Positions 1 to 7,147 of a stretch of DNA of 11,708 bases are shown here, piece after piece. Below the pieces are notes generated by a model. That model worked only from the letters and a program-made list of their open reading frames with translations. It was not told the origin of the DNA and did not search any database. Numbering within the stretch: the first letter of the stretch is position 1; each line of letters starts with the position of its first letter. Source of the DNA: Acidobacteriaceae bacterium. Its GTDB lineage: Bacteria > Acidobacteriota > Terriglobia > Terriglobales > Acidobacteriaceae. Location of the stretch: assembly GCA_003166055.1 (NCBI GenBank), contig PMWR01000443.1, positions 1,634-13,341 on the forward strand, read 5' to 3'. Both the position numbers and the translations under genes were made by a program.

Positions 1-2055
1 GTGAATCACCAGCGTGGGCGTCTTGAAGTTTTTTGCGTAGAGCGACGGCGACCACTTCCTGAATGGATTTTCCGCGTCGGGTTTGCCATAGTAGTCCCAT
101 GGGTGCCCCTTGAACTCCCAGATGTTGAACCAGTCCTCTTCCGTAGATCCAAACGCCGACTCGGCATCGAACATGCCGTCGTGGCTCACGATGCACTTGA
201 AGCGGTTGGTGTGGCCGAGGACCCAGTTGGCCATATAGCCGCCGTAGCTGGCTCCCAGCGCGCACTCGCGGTTTTTGTCGATGAAGGGATAGTGCTGCTC
301 GGCGTAGTCCAGGCCGGTCATCAGGTCGGTGAACGGCTTGCCGCCCCAATCGCCATTCACGCCATCCACCACAACCTGCCCGTAGCCAGTCGACCCGCGC
401 GGATTGATCATCACCACCACGTAGCCGTTAGCCGCAAACAGCTCCGCGTTCCAGCGATACGACCACGCATCGCCCCAGGCCCCCTGCGGCCCGCCATGAA
501 TGAGGAACTTGACGGGGTACTTCTTCGCCGAATCGAACCCCGGCGGCCGAATAATGAACCCCTGCAACTTAGTCTTATCTTCAGCCGTGAACCAGAACGT
601 TTCCATCCTCGGCAAATCGAGTTGTGATAATAGGACGTCGTTGAGGCGGGTGATGGGAACCTCCGACACATCGTGCAGATGATTAATACTCGGCTGATTC
701 GGCGGCAAATTAAGATTGCCACTACTTTCGACAGCTACAACTTCTGACGGCTGATCCACATTCATCAGGGTTGCAACGATCCCTTTAAGGCCCCGGACAA
801 CCGAGCCCGAGGTGGCGGGCTGTGCAATTAAGTGGAGGCTACTGAACTCCGCTCCCCTGGCCAGCGTCCAAGCTCTTTGATTCGATAACCCGACAAAATA
901 AATGTCTTCTTCGCCGTCGGTGCCCGAAGTGAAGAAAATTTCCTGTGAGCTCGGATCCCACGCAAACTCATCCACCCAGTTTTTGAATCTTGGCAGCAGA
1001 TCCTTAGCCGTCTTCGCCGGCCGGTCATAAACCATCAACCGAAACTTATCGCTCTCATACCCAGCCCGAGCCTGCGACCTCCAAGCCAGCCACTTCCCAT
1101 CCGGCGAGTAAGCCGGATCAAAATTCCCTCCCGCCGACGTCGACACCTTCACCGGCTTCGCCGCCGCATCGGTCAGATCAAGCGTATAAATCTGAGCGCT
1201 GGTTGAAATCGCCGGCTCCGCATCCGGATTCTCAGTAAACGCCAGCTCCTTCGAGTCCGGCGAGATCGCAAACCCGCCCCCGCCGCCAATCGAAAACGGC
1301 GGCACATCGTGCTGATCGTTCGGCGTCAGGTCGCGCACCGCGCCGCTCTCCACCGCCAGCAAAAATAGGTGGCTTCTCTTATCGCCCGTGAAGTGGTTCC
1401 AATGCCGATAGAGCAGGTGCGTAAAAATCCGCGCCTTCACCTTGCTCGCCGCCAGCGCCGCATCCCGGTCCGCGTTGCACTTGTCTCCCGTGCTGAAATC
1501 GGCCGCCGTAATCGCCGGGCAATCCGGATAAACAGAGGAAGTAAAAACCACGGAGTGCCCATCCGGCAACCAGAGCGCGTTGTCGGCCTCGGTCGAAATC
1601 CTGGTCAGCTTCTTCGCATTGCTGGTCGCGCCGGTAGCAGTATCAAAGTCCGCCGCCCAAACCTGCTGCCCGCCCTCGCGCCCGCTGAGAAACAGAACCC
1701 GCTTCCCATCCGCCGAGAACTGCGGGCCGCCGTCCCCAGCCTTAGCCACCGCAATCTTGAACGGGGCAGCGCTGGAACCCGGGGCCGGCGCAATCGCCTG
1801 CAGCCACAACTCCGCTGTCTTGCTATTCGCCGCCAGGTCCACCGTCGTCACCGAGTAGGCCAGCCACTTCCCATCCGGCGAAACGGCCGTCTCGCCCAGC
1901 CGCTTCATCTTCATCATGTCCTCAAAAGTCATGGGCCGCTTGGCATCACCCCCGCGACCAGGACCAGTCGCCGGGGACCCCGGCTTGGCCTGAGCCGTGC
2001 AGAAGGCCGACGCCGCAAGAGAGACAAGAACGAAAGCGAAAACATATTTGCGCAT
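1..2055 (-). CDS. Secreted S9 family (S9C, dipeptidyl-peptidase V-like) serine peptidase, C-terminus cut by window edge
   Basis: This is an uninterrupted minus-strand reading frame of 685 codons that leaves the window at position 1. It begins at ATG 2055-2053, about 7 bases after an AGGA ribosome site. Residues 1-23 form a signal peptide (MRK, a hydrophobic core, then AQA before Lys24), so export to the periplasm or outside is expected. Residues of about 50-460 carry beta-propeller repeats, for example SPDGKW at 59-64 and again near 315. The alpha/beta-hydrolase domain follows, with LIHGGPQGAWG near 520, NPRGSTGYG, and the nucleophile motif GASYGGYM with Ser603 (codon 247-249). The family cleaves short peptides, often releasing dipeptides from the N-terminus. 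The sequence stops at VIH, just before the expected catalytic Asp and His, so roughly 60-80 residues lie outside the window. The family call is firm; the exact specificity is inferred. Confidence 0.93.
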   Translation of the reverse strand, partial: MRKYVFAFVLVSLAASAFCTAQAKPGSPATGPGRGGDAKRPMTFEDMMKMKRLGETAVSPDGKWLAYSVTTVDLAANSKTAELWLQAIAPAPGSSAAPFKIAVAKAGDGGPQFSADGKRVLFLSGREGGQQVWAADFDTATGATSNAKKLTRISTEADNALWLPDGHSVVFTSSVYPDCPAITAADFSTGDKCNADRDAALAASKVKARIFTHLLYRHWNHFTGDKRSHLFLLAVESGAVRDLTPNDQHDVPPFSIGGGGGFAISPDSKELAFTENPDAEPAISTSAQIYTLDLTDAAAKPVKVSTSAGGNFDPAYSPDGKWLAWRSQARAGYESDKFRLMVYDRPAKTAKDLLPRFKNWVDEFAWDPSSQEIFFTSGTDGEEDIYFVGLSNQRAWTLARGAEFSSLHLIAQPATSGSVVRGLKGIVATLMNVDQPSEVVAVESSGNLNLPPNQPSINHLHDVSEVPITRLNDVLLSQLDLPRMETFWFTAEDKTKLQGFIIRPPGFDSAKKYPVKFLIHGGPQGAWGDAWSYRWNAELFAANGYVVVMINPRGSTGYGQVVVDGVNGDWGGKPFTDLMTGLDYAEQHYPFIDKNRECALGASYGGYMANWVLGHTNRFKCIVSHDGMFDAESAFGSTEEDWFNIWEFKGHPWDYYGKPDAENPFRKWSPSLYAKNFKTPTLVIH

Positions 2056-2452
2056 AGGTTTTTCCTGTTCGCGGAGAGCCTTCAACCCCTCCCTCGCGAA
2101 GAAGAAGTTTACACCGGAAATGCCGGCCATTTATTTCTTCCCCGTTTGCCGATTGTTTCTTCCCGCTGGCGCACCATCAAGCTGGAAGGAAATGTGCAGC
2201 CAAACTCGGAACCCGCCAGAGCGCGAACGGGCAAGAGCACCTCGCTGCCGCCTTCTCTCCTGGCTCAGTACCGTCAGGAAGTGAACTGGTCCATACCCCG
2301 AAAGGCGCACCCCTCCCTCCATAATTTTTGGTTTGACAGGAAAATTTGCATTTAATTCTAACCTGCCTGGAATCAACATCATCCGGAGACAGTCCCGAAC
2401 TCAGGTAAATAAAGTGCAAAACCCAAAAAATAAAACATTGCAAAATCCGAGC
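2056..2452. other. Intergenic spacer between pyrC and the S9 peptidase gene
   Basis: No convincing gene is visible in these 397 bases. Read on the minus strand, the part next to the pyrC stop is T-rich and contains two loosely similar blocks, TTTTGCAATG and TTTTGCACTT. No clear stem precedes the T-runs, so I cannot call a standard intrinsic terminator. A weak sigma70-like pair for the peptidase gene is TTGATG (2175-2180) and AACAAT (2152-2157) with 17 bases between. It would give a leader of about 90 bases. This promoter suggestion is tentative. Confidence 0.5.
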
Positions 2453-3763
2453 CTACGCCGAAGTCGAATACACGATGCGCCCCTCGCTGATCGTCCACCG
2501 GACTTTGCCTTGCATCGTCCAGCCGTCGAAGGGCGTGTTGCGGGACTTGGATTTGGTTTCGCGGGCGTGGTAGGTCCACTCGGCCTTGGGGTCGAAGACC
2601 ACCACGTCGCCAAAGCTGCCCACGGTGAGCGTGCCGCGGCCCTTGAGGCCGAGCAGCGCAGCCGGCTGTGCGCTGAGCAGGCTCAACACGCGGCCAAGCG
2701 GCATCTTCCACTCTTTGTGCAGCCAGCGAAGCGAGAGACCAAGTGCGGTTTCAAGGCCGGTGATGCCGTTCGGCGCGTTCTCAAACTCGACTTCCTTTTC
2801 GTGAACGGCGTGGGGCGCGTGGTCGGTAGCGATGGCGTCCACCACGCCGTCGAGGATGGCCTCGATCATGGCATCCCTGTCCGAAGCAGCCCGCAGCGGC
2901 GGATTCATCTTGGCGTTGGTATTGTAGAAGCCGACATGCTCTTCGGTGAGCAGGAAGTGGTGCGGAGCCACCTCGCAGGTGACGCGCAATCCACTGCGCC
3001 GAGCCTGGCGCACTGCGGCGAGCGCGGCAGCGGTAGAAGTGTGGGCCACATGCAGATGGGCGCGGGCATCGCGCAATTCAGTCACCAGGCGGATGTCGCG
3101 CTCGACCATTCCGGACTCGGCTTCCGGCGGCATTCCGCGCAATCCGAGCTTGAACGACATCGGCCCCAGGTTCATGCTGGCGCCTTGAGTGAGCCGCGTG
3201 TCTTCAGCATGCTGAATGACGCTCAGCCCCACGCGCGCCGCCGCGGCCAGGGTCTCGCGCATGATGTTGTCTTTGAGGATGGGGTAGCCGTCGTCGGTGA
3301 CAGCCACAGCGCCGGCGGATTTGAGCGCCGCATAGTCGTTGAGCGCCTCGCCTTTCGATCCGCGGGTAGCAGCGGCAATCGGGAAGACGCGAACCACCGC
3401 GCCGCGTTCAGGCGCCTGCATCCAGCGCGTGATCTCCGGCGAGTCGTTCACCGGACGGGTGTTGGGCATGGCCGCAACCGCAGTGAAACCACCTGCTGCG
3501 GCAGATGCAGTGCCGGTGGCGATGGTCTCTTTGTAGCCCTGGCCGGGCTCGCGCAGATGGACATGAATGTCAACCAGGCCGGGAGCGACGGTGAGGCCGG
3601 TGGCATCGAGAATTTCCGCTCCAGAGTCTTGGATGGCAGACTTCAGCTTACCGGGCGCGGCAATCTCGGCCACGCGGCCGTCTTTGAGCAGTATGTCTTT
3701 GAGAGCGTCGACGCCGGCTGCCGGATCGATCAGGTGCCCGCCGCGAATGAGTAGAGCCGTCAT
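2453..3763 (-). CDS. pyrC: Dihydroorotase (class I, metal-dependent)
   Basis: PyrC cyclises N-carbamoyl-L-aspartate to dihydroorotate, the third step of de novo pyrimidine synthesis in the cytoplasm. The 436-residue length is normal for a class I enzyme. The expected metal ligands are visible: His67 and His69 in DIHVHLREPG, the DDG at 157-159, His185 in QHAED, His241 in VAHTST and Asp314 in ATDHAPH. It should therefore be catalytically active, unlike the inactive PyrC-like partners found beside pyrB in some bacteria. The ATG at 3763-3761 overlaps the pyrB stop as ATGA and follows a strong GGGAGG ribosome site 6 bases upstream, so coupled translation is likely. A physical complex with PyrB, as in some class I pairs, is possible but is inference. 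Confidence 0.97.
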   Translation of the reverse strand: MTALLIRGGHLIDPAAGVDALKDILLKDGRVAEIAAPGKLKSAIQDSGAEILDATGLTVAPGLVDIHVHLREPGQGYKETIATGTASAAAGGFTAVAAMPNTRPVNDSPEITRWMQAPERGAVVRVFPIAAATRGSKGEALNDYAALKSAGAVAVTDDGYPILKDNIMRETLAAAARVGLSVIQHAEDTRLTQGASMNLGPMSFKLGLRGMPPEAESGMVERDIRLVTELRDARAHLHVAHTSTAAALAAVRQARRSGLRVTCEVAPHHFLLTEEHVGFYNTNAKMNPPLRAASDRDAMIEAILDGVVDAIATDHAPHAVHEKEVEFENAPNGITGLETALGLSLRWLHKEWKMPLGRVLSLLSAQPAALLGLKGRGTLTVGSFGDVVVFDPKAEWTYHARETKSKSRNTPFDGWTMQGKVRWTISEGRIVYSTSA

Positions 3764-4785
3764 GCACGGCCTCCCTGGTGCACAGCCGTCAGCGCGCGTT
3801 CGACAACCGCCATGCGGATGGCGACGCCGTTGGTGACTTGTTCGAGAATTGCGGATTGCGGGCCATCGGCTACACCGGCTGTGAGTTCCAGGCCGCGAAT
3901 AATGGGGCCGGGATGCAGCACTACTCCAGTGGGTGCGTGCGCGGCGAGGCGCGGGCCGGTGAGCTGATAGCTGGCCTTGTACTGTTCGAGATCGAGTTGC
4001 AGGCCAGCCAGCCGTTCGGCCTGAATGCGCAGCATCATGACAGCTTGCGATTGGCGGAGGGCGGCGTCGAAGTCACGCTCGATTTCAATTCCGGGGCCGG
4101 CGTGAGCGGCGAGTTCAGGCAAAAGCTCTTTCGGGCCGCAGAGCAGCACGCGTGCGCCCAGCCGAGGCAGCAGCAGCATGTTGGAACGGGCTACGCGGCT
4201 GTGCAGGATGTCGCCGACGATGGTGACGGTGACGCCGGCGAGGGTCTCCGCAGTGACGGTATGCGTGCCCGGCTTGAGGTGCGCCAGAATGGTGCGCAGG
4301 TCGAGCAGCGCCTGGGTGGGATGCTCGTGCATGCCATCGCCGGCGTTGAGCACGGGCAGGCGGGTTTCGGCCTCCAGCAGCCAGGCCGCGCCGGAAGAGT
4401 TGTGGCGCAGGATGATGGCCTCAGCGCCCAGCGCGCGCAAGGTCAGCCCGGTATCTTTCAGCGACTCGCCTTTCTCAATGCTCGAGGAAAGGCTGGAGAC
4501 GAGCGTGGTATCCGCGCCGAGGCTCTTCGCGGCCAGCTCAAAGCTGGTGCGGGTGCGCGTGGACGACTCGTAGAAGAGCAGCGCGATGCGGCGCTTCAAC
4601 AGGATGCGATCGCGGGTCAGCGGGTCCTGGTCTTCAAGAGCCGTGGCGCGGGTGAGAATGTGGCTCACGCCTTCGAGGGTCAGGTCGGAGGCCGAGAGCA
4701 GCGATCCGGGATGATAGGGAAAGGGCGACGTGGGGACCGGCGGCGGATGAAGTTGGCGGCGGATCGGGGCTGCTTGGGCGATCAT
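3760..4785 (-). CDS. pyrB: Aspartate carbamoyltransferase catalytic subunit
   Basis: PyrB joins carbamoyl phosphate and L-aspartate, the committed step of pyrimidine synthesis. Family motifs appear in order: FYESSTRTRTSFE (71-83; carbamoyl-phosphate loop STRTR), SSSIEKGESLKDT with the loop Lys105, RHNSSGAA (127-134), GMHEHPTQALLDL (151-163), GDILHSRVARSN (191-202), MLRIQAER (251-258), HPGPIIRG (291-298) and VTNGVAIRMAVV near the end. At 341 residues it is somewhat longer than usual because of a proline-rich N-terminal extension of about 20-25 residues before the first conserved helix. The only suitable start is ATG 4785-4783, which lacks a strong ribosome site and directly follows a heptamer repeat array. 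Its stop overlaps pyrC. No pyrI-like regulatory subunit gene is present in the window. Confidence 0.97.
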   Translation of the reverse strand: MIAQAAPIRRQLHPPPVPTSPFPYHPGSLLSASDLTLEGVSHILTRATALEDQDPLTRDRILLKRRIALLFYESSTRTRTSFELAAKSLGADTTLVSSLSSSIEKGESLKDTGLTLRALGAEAIILRHNSSGAAWLLEAETRLPVLNAGDGMHEHPTQALLDLRTILAHLKPGTHTVTAETLAGVTVTIVGDILHSRVARSNMLLLPRLGARVLLCGPKELLPELAAHAGPGIEIERDFDAALRQSQAVMMLRIQAERLAGLQLDLEQYKASYQLTGPRLAAHAPTGVVLHPGPIIRGLELTAGVADGPQSAILEQVTNGVAIRMAVVERALTAVHQGGRA

Positions 4786-4791
4786 TTTTTG

Positions 4792-4885
4792 GCTTTCAGC
4801 TCTCAGCTTTCAGCCTTCAGTTTCGGGTTTCAGCATCCAGCCTTGAATTCGAACCTGAGAGCTGAAAGCCGATAGCTGAGAGCTG
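4792..4885. repeat. Two opposing arrays of degenerate heptamers filling the pyrR-pyrB spacer
   Basis: On the plus strand, 4792-4819 reads as four heptamers: GCTTTCA, GCTCTCA, GCTTTCA, GCCTTCA. Decayed copies continue to about 4846. From 4856 to 4885 the reverse-complement unit appears: TGAGAGC, TGAAAGC, CGATAGC, TGAGAGC. A perfect 16-base inverted repeat results, with arms at 4791-4806 and 4855-4870 and a 48-base gap. In the pyrR-pyrB transcript the arms could pair into a hairpin reaching almost to the pyrB start codon. Nearly the whole 106-base spacer is built of these units. Confidence 0.9.
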
Positions 4886-4891
4886 CCTTTC

Positions 4892-5461
4892 TTAATCCAC
4901 GCGTTCGACCAGAAGCACCTGCTCGTCGTTATCGACCTCGCGGAACTTCACTTCAATGATCTCGCGGCTGCTGGTGGGAACATGTTTGCCGACGTAGGTG
5001 GCCTCGATGGGCAGTTCGCGATGGCCGCGGTCGATGAGCACCGCGAGTTGCACGCGGCGCGGACGGCCGTGATCAAAAAGTGCATCCAATGCGGCCCTGA
5101 TAGTTCGGCCGGTGTAGAGCACATCGTCGCAGAGAATCACGTCGCGGCCCTCGATATCGATGCCGATGGCGCCTTCGGTGACCACCGGGCGCACGCCGGC
5201 GGTAGAGAGATCGTCGCGATAGAACTGGATGTCGAGCACGCCCGTGTCGATGGGGTGCTTCTCGATTCCGGAGATCAGCTTGCCCAGCCGCTCGGCCAGC
5301 GGAATGCCGCGGCGCTTGATGCCGACCAAAGCCAGGCCCTCGCTGCCGTTGCTTTTCTCAACAATCTCGTGAGCCAGGCGCACCAGGGTGCGCTCAATCT
5401 CCGAAGAGGACATCAGCCTCCCTTTGATGCGGAGGTTGGTCTTGCTTGTAGCTTCGCTCAT
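4892..5461 (-). CDS. pyrR: Bifunctional pyrimidine operon regulator / uracil phosphoribosyltransferase
   Basis: PyrR binds pyr leader RNA in response to UMP/UTP and often also makes UMP from uracil and PRPP. The phosphoribosyltransferase PRPP-binding motif VILCDDVLYTGRT lies at residues 108-120. The stretches LALVGIKRRGIPLAERL, DIQFYRDDLS, VQLAVLIDRGHRELPI and YVGKHVPTS match the family closely. I chose ATG 5461-5459, giving 189 residues, because it matches the usual length of about 180 residues. The frame is open further upstream to 5590, but that extra segment is Pro/Ser/Arg-rich and unlike PyrR. The ribosome site is weak (GAGAAAAAG). It is the first gene of a pyrR-pyrB-pyrC cluster, so it probably regulates that cluster. 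Whether it acts by attenuation or by blocking translation is not settled by the sequence. Confidence 0.95.
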   Translation of the reverse strand: MSEATSKTNLRIKGRLMSSSEIERTLVRLAHEIVEKSNGSEGLALVGIKRRGIPLAERLGKLISGIEKHPIDTGVLDIQFYRDDLSTAGVRPVVTEGAIGIDIEGRDVILCDDVLYTGRTIRAALDALFDHGRPRRVQLAVLIDRGHRELPIEATYVGKHVPTSSREIIEVKFREVDNDEQVLLVERVD

Positions 5462-5508
5462 TGGGCTTTTTCTCGCTGCAGGTGAATCACCGCTTGTCTC
5501 TGGTGGGG

Positions 5509-5538
5509 ATGATACGAGGGCTAACCGCCTGGGAGCAA
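5509..5538 (-). promoter_or_regulatory. Candidate promoter for the pyrRBC cluster
   Basis: On the minus strand, TTGCTC (5538-5533) and TATCAT (5514-5509) are separated by 18 bases. The -10 box matches five of six consensus positions; the -35 box keeps only TTG. Transcription would start near 5502, leaving a leader of about 40 bases before the pyrR ATG. No other good candidate was seen in the 165-base gap upstream of pyrR. Confidence 0.35.
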
Positions 5539-5626
5539 GTTGTGGAGAAGTGGGGCGGAATCTTGAGGCAATAAGCGAGATTGCAGCCATCGCCAGACTG
5601 CGAAGATTGCGGAAATAGAGGCGAAT

Positions 5627-6328
5627 TCAGACATCCGGTGTGCGGGCGGGGGCGAGCAGACGTGCGCCGAGAGCGCCGCCCGCCATGGCAAAGAACAACA
5701 GGAAGGCCGAAGCGATAGCGAGGTCGAAGGCTTGTCCGCCGGCATGGCCCTCCGGCGAAAGCATCCACGCTTCATTTTGGGCGCTTGTGGCCTCCATTTG
5801 AGCAGAAAACGCTGGTCCCATGTTTTCCGCTATCTGCCGTGTCCATTGCTGTCCCGCGTCAATGCCCTTCTTCCAGTCGGAGTCGATTTCACTGGAATGG
5901 TGCATCACGAAGCGGTCAACGAACAGGGAACCACCGCTGACGGCAAACGCAAGCCAGCAGCCTATCAGCCCGGTGACCAGGCCAATGCGGGCGCCGGCGC
6001 CGATGGTGATCCATGCCGGCCGCTGTCTGCGCACGTAGAGCACAACCGCCCAGGATGCGGCGGCAGCCATCCAAAACAAACCGAGTGGGTTGAGCGGCGA
6101 CGGGCCGCTGGAAAGCAGTCCTGCCGGAACCGCGAGCATCAATGCCAGGCGTAGGGCCGGCTTCCACTCAATGGTGCTTGCGTCCCGCGGCGGCTCGCTA
6201 AAGTGTTCAGGCGGGGCCTGTCCTGGTACGGCGTCCGCGGAGTACACCAGTTGCGGCAAACCGCAGGCAGGGCAATAGGCATTTTCGGCCTGAACGGTCT
6301 GATGGCAGCGGGTGCACGTCGTTTCCAT
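5627..6328 (-). CDS. Zinc-ribbon membrane protein of unknown function
   Basis: This 233-residue protein starts at ATG 6328-6326, with no strong ribosome site visible. Residues 5-22 form a small zinc ribbon, CTRC followed by CPAC, which probably binds one zinc ion. A flexible Pro-rich linker (30-55) leads to four likely membrane segments at about 59-74, 80-99, 107-133 and 201-222. The loop between the third and fourth segments (about 134-198) is polar and partly helical, with MHHSSEIDSDW and a Gln/Ala/Glu-rich stretch. N-terminal zinc ribbons attached to short membrane domains are common in bacteria and mostly uncharacterised, so I assign no function. It lies 165 bases upstream of pyrR and probably belongs to a different transcription unit. 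Confidence 0.85.
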   Translation of the reverse strand: METTCTRCHQTVQAENAYCPACGLPQLVYSADAVPGQAPPEHFSEPPRDASTIEWKPALRLALMLAVPAGLLSSGPSPLNPLGLFWMAAAASWAVVLYVRRQRPAWITIGAGARIGLVTGLIGCWLAFAVSGGSLFVDRFVMHHSSEIDSDWKKGIDAGQQWTRQIAENMGPAFSAQMEATSAQNEAWMLSPEGHAGGQAFDLAIASAFLLFFAMAGGALGARLLAPARTPDV

Positions 6329-6449
6329 ACATCTATGAGCCTATCGCATCGGGCCGGTCGCGGGCAGCCGTTTCCGCCAAAGGCTCAAGGCTATGGCCGC
6401 TCCGCACATGGGCGCATGGCCGGCCGAAAGCTTCGCGATTGAGGACGGC

Positions 6450-6635
6450 CTATGTCTTGCGCGGATCTCCCTCGCCTCTTATACCGGTCATGCGCAGCAC
6501 GAAGGCGAAGAATCTTGCGCGGCAAGTGCGGCAGCGCACGGGGCGCTGGAGGAGGAGTAATCGAGGGTAGTCAGACCTTCGAATACGGGAGTTGCGAAGG
6601 TCCAGCGATCCGCAGAGAGGACAACGCAAAGGCAT
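6450..6635 (-). CDS. Small zinc-ribbon protein (61 aa), unknown function
   Basis: ATG 6635-6633 is preceded by GGAG at a 6-base spacing, which I prefer over an in-frame TTG at 6689 that would add 18 residues of no evident structure. The protein has two Cys pairs, CPLC (5-8) and CRTC (35-38), separated by a basic Arg/Leu-rich stretch and followed by RARFFAF. This CPxCGS...CRxCxxRFF layout is one I associate with short proteins in Acidobacteriota genomes. It probably binds a single zinc ion. The role is unknown; nucleic-acid binding would fit the many Arg residues but is inference. The next gene downstream, 121 bases away, encodes a different zinc-ribbon protein. Confidence 0.7.
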   Translation of the reverse strand: MPLRCPLCGSLDLRNSRIRRSDYPRLLLLQRPVRCRTCRARFFAFVLRMTGIRGEGDPRKT

Positions 6636-7140
6636 GGAAGGCTCCAAGTCTGAAGAAATCAACCTGAGGTTCCGATCCGGGTAGGGCAAACTGTGGGTGT
6701 TTGTGCTGTATCTTCAATCGGTTAGCTGCGCAACTCGAATGCAATCTGCGCGAGATCCAACACATGCTGACGGCGCGAACGCAACATTCGCATAACAGAA
6801 TACTGCGACTTCCCGATTTGGTCCCACACCCGATTGTACGACAGAAGCAGACAGAAAAGACTGAGTTCAATCGGATGCGGCTGTGCTTTGAATGGATACT
6901 TTTGGCCCACCCGGAAGAATTGACGTTTTGTGCGGGTTTGGTGCTGTCCTGTGCAACCGCGCTCGATACTTCAACGCGTTCAGCGGAATGTGCGGCACAA
7001 TGTCAATTGCAGGGCGACGCATGGGATTTACGGTATTCAGAGAAGCTCCCGCGCGCCCCTAAGTCTGCTGAATTTCTCTAAGAACAAAGCTGTAACTCCT
7101 GAGTTATTCAAGGCTTGGCCCTGATTCGAGCATTTGAGAC
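6636..7140. other. Gene-poor spacer between cmk and the small zinc-ribbon gene
   Basis: I see no gene here that I can defend. Short open frames exist on both strands, but they lack ribosome sites and recognisable protein character. A minus-strand stretch at about 6722-6790 reads like plausible protein (MRMLRSRRQHVLDLAQIAF) but is short and has no good start, so it could be a gene remnant. An isolated TACAAT box on the minus strand (6838-6833) has no convincing -35 partner. No tRNA signature was found. Confidence 0.5.
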
Positions 7141-7147
7141 TCAGGAG
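7096..7147. repeat. Inverted repeat spanning the cmk stop codon
   Basis: CTCCTGAGT (7096-7104) and ACTCAGGAG (7139-7147) are perfect 9-base complements with a 34-base gap. The cmk stop codon TGA (7143-7141) lies inside the right arm. In the cmk transcript the stem would be followed by TTACAGCTTTGTTCTT, which is only moderately U-rich, so this is at best a weak terminator or an mRNA end-protecting stem. Confidence 0.4.

Noticed and set aside
2333..2361. Perfect TTGACA on the plus strand as a possible antisense promoter into pyrC
   Set aside because: At the right spacing the -10 position reads about TTCTAA, a poor match, so a single perfect hexamer is probably chance.
2453..3754. Long plus-strand open frame of 473 codons across 2333-3754
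   Set aside because: It is antisense to pyrC, whose motifs are complete and unambiguous. The plus-strand translation has no recognisable domain and simply reflects GC-rich codon structure.
3778..4875. Plus-strand open frame of 365 codons opposite pyrB
   Set aside because: It is antisense to a clear aspartate carbamoyltransferase, and its product is low-complexity Gly/Arg/Ala-rich without motifs.
5462..5590. Upstream extension of pyrR by 43 codons
   Set aside because: The extra residues are Pro/Ser/Arg-rich, unlike PyrR. ATG 5461 gives the usual family length.
6722..6910. Minus-strand open frame of 62 codons with a plausible-looking C-terminal part
   Set aside because: It has a GTG start without a ribosome site and I recognise no family. 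It may be a remnant, but the evidence is too thin to list as a gene.
6701..7081. Plus-strand open frame of 126 codons in the gene-poor spacer
   Set aside because: It has a TTG start, no ribosome site, no recognisable protein features, and opposite orientation to every supported gene.
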